Source: Castellaniella defragrans_A (GTDB taxonomy: Bacteria; Pseudomonadota; Gammaproteobacteria; Burkholderiales; Burkholderiaceae_B). Taken from it: 30,469 nt of DNA. The stretch lies in the NCBI RefSeq assembly GCF_040394755.1, contig NZ_JBEBRQ010000035.1; one strand, 5' to 3'. How positions within the stretch are numbered: the stretch's first letter is position 1; each line of letters starts with the position of its first letter. Both the position numbers and the translations under genes were made by a program. Below are positions 25,030 through 30,469 of the stretch, piece by piece. The notes beneath the pieces are model-generated. The model was not told the origin of the DNA. It worked only from the letters and a program-made list of their open reading frames with translations, and did not search any database.

Positions 25030-25082
25030 AGTGATCGTAATCTTTCACCATATTTGTTCAGAGTGATCATAAAGGTGAAAGA
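25030..25082. promoter_or_regulatory. Paired direct and inverted repeats between gltS and the DUF2339 gene
   Basis: AGTGATCRTAA occurs twice in direct orientation (25030-25040 and 25062-25072). Overlaid on this is a 9-bp inverted repeat, TCTTTCACC (25041-25049) and GGTGAAAGA (25074-25082). The repeated units lie 32 bases apart, about three helical turns, which suits cooperative binding of a regulator on one DNA face. The sites lie between two divergent genes, so either could be controlled. Confidence 0.4.
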
Positions 25083-25195
25083 GTCCTCCGGTTGGAATGA
25101 TATCAAATGTTAAATTGTGTCAGATTATTCTTTAAGTTGTTTATACTCTGCCATCTTGAAAAATTGTCGAGCCTGGGAGGCTGGGAGCTTGCGGC

Positions 25196-28100
25196 ATGGA
25201 CTCGTTTTTCATACTGCTCGGTTTGGGAGCCTTGCTGGGGTGGGTGGGATTCCTTGGTCTGATTGTTCTAGGCCTGGTCCAGTTGCGGCGTTCGCGCCAA
25301 TTGGCGGCTGAGAATACCAGTTTGCGGCAGGCGTTGACGAGTCTCGTTGAGCGCTTCGAGCGCGCTCATCGGGCGGTGCATGAACGCTTGGCTCGGCTAG
25401 AGAGTGGTCCGCCCGTGGCGAATGCGTCCATGCCGATGTTCCCCGACGCCGCCGTGCCAGGGCTGGATGGGGCAGGCTCTCCGGCGGAGATCGAAAGACC
25501 TCTCACGCCCCAGGTTCAAGCGCCGGCCAGTGATTTGCAGAGCATACCTGACGTTCCGATTCGGGTTGCCGCGGAGCTACCGCCGTCGGTCGAGTCAGCA
25601 CGGGATGCGTGTCCGGGTCAGGAGGCGCCGGTTCAGCCTGTGCTGCCCGGCAAACCCTCGGACGTCGAGCGTGCCATGACTCTGGTCAAGCGCTGGTTGT
25701 TCGGCAGCCCCGTCGTGCTCGAGCCACAGGTTCAGGAGCAGGCGCGGAGCTTGCCGGCAGAGCCGGTCGCGCCGGCCCGGACTGCCATGCGGCAGCCGCC
25801 ATCGGTCGAGCCGCCGCGGGCTGCGCCCCCGAGCCAAGTGACGCCTCCTGCGCCTGTGTCCCCTCGCGGACCTTCGTTCATCGAACGGGGCATTGACCTG
25901 GCCAAGGGCTGGCTGTTCGGGGGCAACACCGTGCTGCGGGTGGGGGTGGTGCTGTTGTTCCTCGGCTTGGCTTTCCTTTTGCGTTATGCCACCGAGGGCC
26001 TGGTCGTGCCCGTGGAGTTGCGCTATGCCAGCGTGGCGGCTTGCGCTGTCGCTTTGCTGGGTCTGGGCTGGTGGTTGCGCAGGCGCAAGCCTGGCTATGG
26101 GTTGATGCTGCAGGGGACCGGTGTTGCCGTGCTCTATCTGACGGTGTTTGCTTCCATGCGCCTGCACCCGCTGCTCGACCCGAAAATGGCGTTTGGGCTG
26201 CTGGCGCTGGTTGCCGTCTTTTCCGCGGTTCTCGCCGTGGCGCAGAATGCGCTGGGGTTGGCGGTCGCGGCTGCGCTCGGAGGCTTCGCGGCGCCGATCC
26301 TGACGTCCACCGGCAGCGGCAATCATGTCGCTCTGTTCACCTACTTCGTCTTGCTCAATGCCGGCATTTTTGCGATTGCCTGGTTCCGGGCCTGGCGCCT
26401 GCTCAACCTGGTGGGTTTTCTCGGGACTTTCGGCATTGGTTTTGCCTGGGGCATGGCCTCCTACACGCCGGATTTGCTGTGGAGCACCGAACCATTCCTG
26501 CTGCTGTTTTTCCTGATGTACGTGGGGATCGGCCTGTTGTTCACCCGGCGCAAGCTGCATGAAATGGGTGATGCGCCCGAGGGCCGCGAGGAGTTGCTGC
26601 GCTGGGCGCGCGGGCGTGCCGACTATGTGGATGGCACCGTGCTGTTCGGCCCGCCGCTGGTGGGCTTTGGCTTGCAGTACGCCATTGTTCAGCATCTGGA
26701 GTTCGCCGCCGCTTTCAGCGCCCTGGGCCTGGGCTTGTTCTACCTGACCTTGGCCAGCCTGCTGCGCGGGCGCAAGGCGGTGCTGTTGTTCGAAACGTGC
26801 CTGGCCCTGGGCGTGGTATTCGGCACTCTGGCCATTCCCCTGGGCCTGGATGCGCGCTGGACTTCCGCCGCCTGGGCGGTAGAGGGCGCCGGGATCTATT
26901 GGCTGGGTCTGCGCCAGGGCCGACCGCTGGCGCGGGCATTCGCCTTGTTGCTGCAGTTTGGCGCGGCGCTGGCCTTGCTCAACCAGATCGGGCTGGGCGA
27001 CATGAATACGCTGTTGCTCGGGGCGCCGCCGCTGGGGGCGTTGATGCTCGGCGTGGCGCTGTTGTTCAGCTATTGGCGGTTGCGTATTGCGCCGCCTGAG
27101 GCCTGCCGTGCCTGGGAGCGGCGCGGGCTGGCGTGGCTGGCGGTATCGGGTCTGGTCTTTCTCTATCTGATTGCACCGCTGCTCCTGGCGGCGGATGGGA
27201 CGGCGATTGCCTGGGCCTTCGCGGGCCTGGCGACACTGTATGCCGGCCTGCGTTTGCAGGCGCGCAGCTTTCTGTTTACCGCGCTCGTCGTGCAGTTGCT
27301 CGGCGGCGTATTGTTCCTGATCCAGATGCCAGGGTATGCGCTGGGACGACCGGAAATGTTCGCCAGCAGCTGGCATGACCTCATGATCTGCGCGTTGATC
27401 GGCCTGGCCTTGGTGGCTGGTGTCGTCGTTGCGGGGCGCAACAAGCTGATGAGCGAGGATCGCCAGTTGATGCGAGGTCTGTCGTTGATCATGCTGGCTG
27501 GTCTGTCGTTCGTCAATCTGGCGGTCCTGTTCGTTCTGTCCTGGCAGAGCGCGGCGGCGGTTTGGGCGATCAGCGGCCTGCTGATTCTCTGGTTGAGCCT
27601 GTTGCTGCAGTTGCGTGCCGGCTTCCTGTTTGGCCTGGCCTTGCAGGTGGTCGGGGGACTGGCTTTTCTCGCCGTCAATCCCCTGCCGCAATGGTCTGGC
27701 GAGGGGCTCCGCCCGTTGGCGCACACTGGTTTCTGGGCGCCGTTGATGCTGGCGGTGGCTGCGCAACTGGGGGCTTGGCGTTTGCATGATGTGCAACGTT
27801 CCGAACGGGCCGGGGCGCTGGGTAACCTGAATTTGCGCAGGCTCTCTCAATTTTTGCTGGCCTGGGGCGCCGGCTGGTGGGCACTGGCCTTGGGCAGCGA
27901 AACATTCCGTTTTATCGCTGTCCCGCTGCAAGGCGCCATGCTGCTCGGGCTCGCCGCCCTCAGCGCGGCCGGGTGGAGCTGGCTGGCCGTGCGTCTGCGC
28001 TGGCGTTCGATGGCGCTGCTTGGCGTGCTGCTGATGCCGGTGGCTGTGGTCGTGCTGCTGGACCTGGCTTACTCCGACTACCATCCGGGTGCCGGTTTCG

Positions 28101-28975
28101 GCTGGCTGGGCTGGGGCCTGGTATTTGTCGTGCACTTCTGGTCTCTCAAGCGTCTGGCTGATTGGCTGCCGGCGCCTGTGTGCAGCGCGGCGCATGTGCT
28201 GGGCTGCTGGTTGATTCTCTGCGTGCTGTCTTTGGAACTGCGTTATGGGCTGATGCTGCTGGCCGAGTACTACAACGCCTGGCGCTGGCTGGGTTGGGCG
28301 GTACTGCCTGGCGCTTTCCTGTGGGCCATGTCCGCATCGCGCGCCTGGCCCTGGCCGGTGGCGGCCTACCCGCGCGAATACCGGGTGCTGGCTGCCGCAC
28401 CGTTGGCGGCGCTGATGCTGATCTGGCTCTGGCTGGCCAATATTGCCAGTAATGGCAGTGCCGATCCCTTGCCCTATCTGCCGTTGCTCAATCCGCTGGA
28501 ACTGGGCATGTTGCTGGTGTTGCTGGCGATCTATGCGTGGCTGCGCGAAGGTTTGCCGCAATTGGGCTTGGCTGGGCATGGCCCGCATATCGCCCAGGGG
28601 GTAGCGGGCGCGAGCCTGTTCGCCGTGCTCACCGCCGCGGTGTTTCGCGCTGCCCATCAGTGGGGCGGGGTGCCTTACGCGTTGGATGCGCTGCTGGGTT
28701 CGATGCTGGTTCAGGCGGGCCTGTCCATTGTCTGGACGCTGATCGCGCTGCCGCTGATGATATTCGGTCATTTGCGCGGCCGCCGCGAACTGTGGCTGCT
28801 GGGGGCGGTGTTGATCGCCGTGGTGGTGGCCAAGCTGTTCTTCGTCGAGTTGGGTAACCAGGGCGGGCTGGAACGTATCGTTTCCTTCATCGGCGTCGGG
28901 GTGCTGCTGCTGGTGGTCGGTTACTTTGCGCCGCTGCCGCCGCGCAAGGCTGAATTCAAACAGGTGAATACGTGA
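25196..28975 (+). CDS. DUF2339-family large polytopic membrane protein
   Basis: A 1259-residue inner-membrane protein. Order: one membrane segment (about 5-28), a coiled-coil-like stretch (35-68), a Pro-rich linker (70-225), then more than 20 hydrophobic segments to the C-terminus. The GWLFGGNTVLRVGVVLLFLG region at about 239-258, followed by FLLRYATEGLVVP, is the recognisable start of the DUF2339 membrane core. An imperfect repeat of its first part, VERAMTLVKRWLFGSPVV (157-174), lies inside the linker and matches IERGIDLAKGWLFGGNTV (229-246). ATG 25196 follows GGGAG at 25183-25187. Its stop overlaps the GTG start of the DUF3999 gene. Function is unknown; the multi-span architecture suggests transport or envelope glycan/lipid handling, without direct evidence. 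Confidence 0.9.
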   Translation: MDSFFILLGLGALLGWVGFLGLIVLGLVQLRRSRQLAAENTSLRQALTSLVERFERAHRAVHERLARLESGPPVANASMPMFPDAAVPGLDGAGSPAEIERPLTPQVQAPASDLQSIPDVPIRVAAELPPSVESARDACPGQEAPVQPVLPGKPSDVERAMTLVKRWLFGSPVVLEPQVQEQARSLPAEPVAPARTAMRQPPSVEPPRAAPPSQVTPPAPVSPRGPSFIERGIDLAKGWLFGGNTVLRVGVVLLFLGLAFLLRYATEGLVVPVELRYASVAACAVALLGLGWWLRRRKPGYGLMLQGTGVAVLYLTVFASMRLHPLLDPKMAFGLLALVAVFSAVLAVAQNALGLAVAAALGGFAAPILTSTGSGNHVALFTYFVLLNAGIFAIAWFRAWRLLNLVGFLGTFGIGFAWGMASYTPDLLWSTEPFLLLFFLMYVGIGLLFTRRKLHEMGDAPEGREELLRWARGRADYVDGTVLFGPPLVGFGLQYAIVQHLEFAAAFSALGLGLFYLTLASLLRGRKAVLLFETCLALGVVFGTLAIPLGLDARWTSAAWAVEGAGIYWLGLRQGRPLARAFALLLQFGAALALLNQIGLGDMNTLLLGAPPLGALMLGVALLFSYWRLRIAPPEACRAWERRGLAWLAVSGLVFLYLIAPLLLAADGTAIAWAFAGLATLYAGLRLQARSFLFTALVVQLLGGVLFLIQMPGYALGRPEMFASSWHDLMICALIGLALVAGVVVAGRNKLMSEDRQLMRGLSLIMLAGLSFVNLAVLFVLSWQSAAAVWAISGLLILWLSLLLQLRAGFLFGLALQVVGGLAFLAVNPLPQWSGEGLRPLAHTGFWAPLMLAVAAQLGAWRLHDVQRSERAGALGNLNLRRLSQFLLAWGAGWWALALGSETFRFIAVPLQGAMLLGLAALSAAGWSWLAVRLRWRSMALLGVLLMPVAVVVLLDLAYSDYHPGAGFGWLGWGLVFVVHFWSLKRLADWLPAPVCSAAHVLGCWLILCVLSLELRYGLMLLAEYYNAWRWLGWAVLPGAFLWAMSASRAWPWPVAAYPREYRVLAAAPLAALMLIWLWLANIASNGSADPLPYLPLLNPLELGMLLVLLAIYAWLREGLPQLGLAGHGPHIAQGVAGASLFAVLTAAVFRAAHQWGGVPYALDALLGSMLVQAGLSIVWTLIALPLMIFGHLRGRRELWLLGAVLIAVVVAKLFFVELGNQGGLERIVSFIGVGVLLLVVGYFAPLPPRKAEFKQVNT

Positions 28976-30339
28976 AAAAATATTTGTCGATGGCGATGAC
29001 GGCCTTGCTGCTCGCTGCGCCGCTGCTGGTGCGGGCCGGTCCCGCCATTCAGGTGCCTTTGCAACTGGAGGGCGAGGGGCCGTGGTATCGCCTGGATCTC
29101 CCAATCGGCCTGCAAATGGCGGCGCACCATACCGATTTGCGCGATTTGCGCATCACCAATGCCGAGGGCGAGGAGCTGGCTTACTCCCTGACGCTGGATA
29201 GTGCCCAGTCCAAGGAGCAGCGCCGCGAGGCGGCAGTGAAATGGTTTCCGCTGCATGGCGCGGCGGATGCCCAGGCTGCCCCCGCCATTCGCGTGCAGCG
29301 CGGCGCTGGCGGCACGCTGGTGGAGGTCGCCTCCGAGCAGTTGGAGCCCGGCGAACAGATCCGGCGCGGCTGGCTGCTGGACGCCAGCGGCTTTGACCAG
29401 CCGCTGCATAGCCTGTCGCTGGACTGGCGTTCCGACGAGGAAGGTTTTCAGCGTTTCTCGATCGAGGCCAGTGATGACCTGCAGCATTGGCGGCGCTGGG
29501 GCGATGGGCAGATCGCCCGCCTGAGCTTCGCCGGCGAGCGGGTCGAGCAGCGCGAGGTGGCGCTGCCGGGCATCAAGGCACGCTACCTGCGCCTGCTCTG
29601 GCAGACGCCGCAGGCGGCTCCGCTTTTGCTCGATGCACGCCTGGTGAGCATCACCAGTCAGGCGCAGGCGCCGGCATTGACATGGTCTGAGCCGCTGCGC
29701 CCGGCTGCGGCCGAGCCGGGCGAATACCGTTGGGATTTTCCGCTGGCGTTGCCCCTGAGGCGGGTTCGGGTGAGCTTGCCGGCGGGTGATGTGCTCGCGC
29801 CGGTCAGCCTTTTCTCGCGCAGCGCCGACGAGCCGGAGCGCGACAGGAGATCCCCCCTCGCATGGCAACCGCTCGCCACTGATCTGCTCTATCGGCTGCC
29901 GCAGGATGGCAAAGAAGCTTTGCGCAATGAGATCGAACTCGATGGCGCACCGGTACGGCAATTGCGCATGCGTGTCGATACCCGCGGCGGTGGATTCGGC
30001 GGCGCGGCGCCCGAGATCCAGGTGGCGGTGCGAGGGACGCAGGTGGTGTTTCTCGTCCGCGGTTCCGCGCCTTACAGCCTGACTCTGGGCGATGCCTCGG
30101 CACGTTCTGCGGCGCTGCCGTTGGGCACGTTGATTCCGGGGTACGAGCCCAAGCGCCTGGCTGGCCTGGGGCGCGCGATCGCGCCTGATCAGGTGCCGGT
30201 TGCTGCGCGCCAGACCGTCGATACGGCTCAGGCGGGCACCAATTGGAAACGTATCGGCTTGTGGGCTGTGCTGCTGATTGGTGTTGCTTTGCTTGGGGGG
30301 ATGGCTTTCAGTCTGCTGCGCAAGCCGGCAGCGGATTAG
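28972..30339 (+). CDS. DUF3999-family envelope protein
   Basis: A 455-residue protein with a signal peptide (about 1-22, cleavage near VRA/GP), a large periplasmic beta-rich region and one C-terminal membrane segment (about 425-448) with a short cytoplasmic tail. WYRLDLPIGLQMAAHHTDLRDLRITNAEGEELAYSL near the N-terminus is typical of the DUF3999 family, which commonly accompanies DUF2339. I split that quotation by function: residues 35-54 are the lead strand and 55-70 the LRITNAEGEE motif. GTG 28972 overlaps the DUF2339 stop (GTGA), with AGGTG at 28962-28966, so the two are translationally coupled and probably form one complex. Function is unknown. A GC-rich hairpin element begins about 40 bases after its stop. 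Confidence 0.88.
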   Translation: MKKYLSMAMTALLLAAPLLVRAGPAIQVPLQLEGEGPWYRLDLPIGLQMAAHHTDLRDLRITNAEGEELAYSLTLDSAQSKEQRREAAVKWFPLHGAADAQAAPAIRVQRGAGGTLVEVASEQLEPGEQIRRGWLLDASGFDQPLHSLSLDWRSDEEGFQRFSIEASDDLQHWRRWGDGQIARLSFAGERVEQREVALPGIKARYLRLLWQTPQAAPLLLDARLVSITSQAQAPALTWSEPLRPAAAEPGEYRWDFPLALPLRRVRVSLPAGDVLAPVSLFSRSADEPERDRRSPLAWQPLATDLLYRLPQDGKEALRNEIELDGAPVRQLRMRVDTRGGGFGGAAPEIQVAVRGTQVVFLVRGSAPYSLTLGDASARSAALPLGTLIPGYEPKRLAGLGRAIAPDQVPVAARQTVDTAQAGTNWKRIGLWAVLLIGVALLGGMAFSLLRKPAAD

Positions 30340-30381
30340 GGAATTCTCTGAAATTTGCGTTGTTGCGCTGTTTTTGAGAGA

Positions 30382-30420
30382 GCTCGCGGCCGGGGCCCCC
30401 CGGGGGGCCCGCCCCCCCCC
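30382..30420. repeat. GC-rich hairpin element, copy 2, at the degraded window end
   Basis: GCTCGCGGCCGG (30382-30393) is identical to 6465-6476 and, as there, follows a gene end and a T-run (30370-30375). The next bases form GGGCCCCCC against GGGGGGCCC (30393-30401 and 30402-30410), a self-complementary stem. After 30411 the sequence becomes runs of C and G with little other content. This looks like a poorly resolved end of an assembly and should not be interpreted base by base. Confidence 0.5.
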
Positions 30421-30469
30421 CCACAGTGGGGGTGGGGGGGTGTGTGTGGTGGGGTTGCCCCCCCCCCCG

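Noticed and set aside
25595..29104. Very long minus-strand open frame (1169 codons) opposite the DUF2339 gene
   Set aside because: It is rich in Gln, His and Arg and low in hydrophobic residues. That is typical of the antisense frame of a GC-rich membrane protein gene. No ribosome binding site or recognisable domain.

Overview
The window looks like a contig of about 30.5 kb from a GC-rich betaproteobacterium. The gene families and codon style fit Burkholderiales, most likely Alcaligenaceae (Bordetella/Achromobacter-like). This placement rests on gene content (pgaABCD/bps-type operon, DUF2339-DUF3999 pair, GltS) and on GC-rich coding with long antisense open frames, not on a marker gene. Both ends look like assembly break points: the left end starts inside a tRNA-Asp, and the right end dissolves into G/C homopolymers inside a GC-rich hairpin element that has a second copy at about 6465-6515.

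Layout, left to right. (1) 1-96: 3' part of tRNA-Asp(GTC) and a strong hairpin. (2) 546-1997: membrane-anchored alpha/beta hydrolase. (3) 2213-6446: an arginine cluster, arcD-type antiporter, arginine deiminase (arcA), then a second arcD-type antiporter; arcB and arcC are absent. (4) 6465-6515: GC-rich hairpin repeat, then a glutathione S-transferase-like gene (6832-7503). (5) 7518-9885, minus strand: TetR-type regulator and acyl-CoA synthetase overlapping by 11 bp. Divergent from them is a periplasmic ligand-binding protein (10014-11234). The shared 128-bp intergenic region carries several palindromes. (6) 11480-18954: a tightly packed pgaABCD operon for poly-beta-1,6-N-acetylglucosamine (PNAG), followed after 4 bp by a membrane diguanylate cyclase. 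Next is a damaged EAL phosphodiesterase gene (19156-20126; 1-nt frameshift, apparently shortened N-terminus). (7) 20198-23715: a multi-spanning sensor histidine kinase divergent from a REC-AraC response regulator. (8) 23693-24910, minus strand: GltS-type glutamate/Na+ symporter, overlapping the response regulator tail to tail. (9) 25196-30339: translationally coupled DUF2339 and DUF3999 envelope genes of unknown function.

How the parts fit. The centre of the window is a biofilm exopolysaccharide module. PgaC/PgaD synthesise PNAG and are known in E. coli to be activated by c-di-GMP. PgaB deacetylates the polymer and PgaA exports it. The adjacent GGDEF protein would supply c-di-GMP locally, and the EAL gene that could have removed it appears broken. 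A 31-bp perfect palindrome built of two 15-bp tandem units sits at the 5' end of pgaA, which makes that start unusual. The arginine cluster would import arginine, deiminate it and release ammonia, with citrulline as the end product unless arcB/arcC lie elsewhere. No CRISPR array, transposase or phage gene was seen. I found no clearly new multi-gene defence-type system. The least explained items are the pgaA palindrome, the arcD-arcA-arcD arrangement, the DUF2339/DUF3999 pair and the operator array at 9884-9967.
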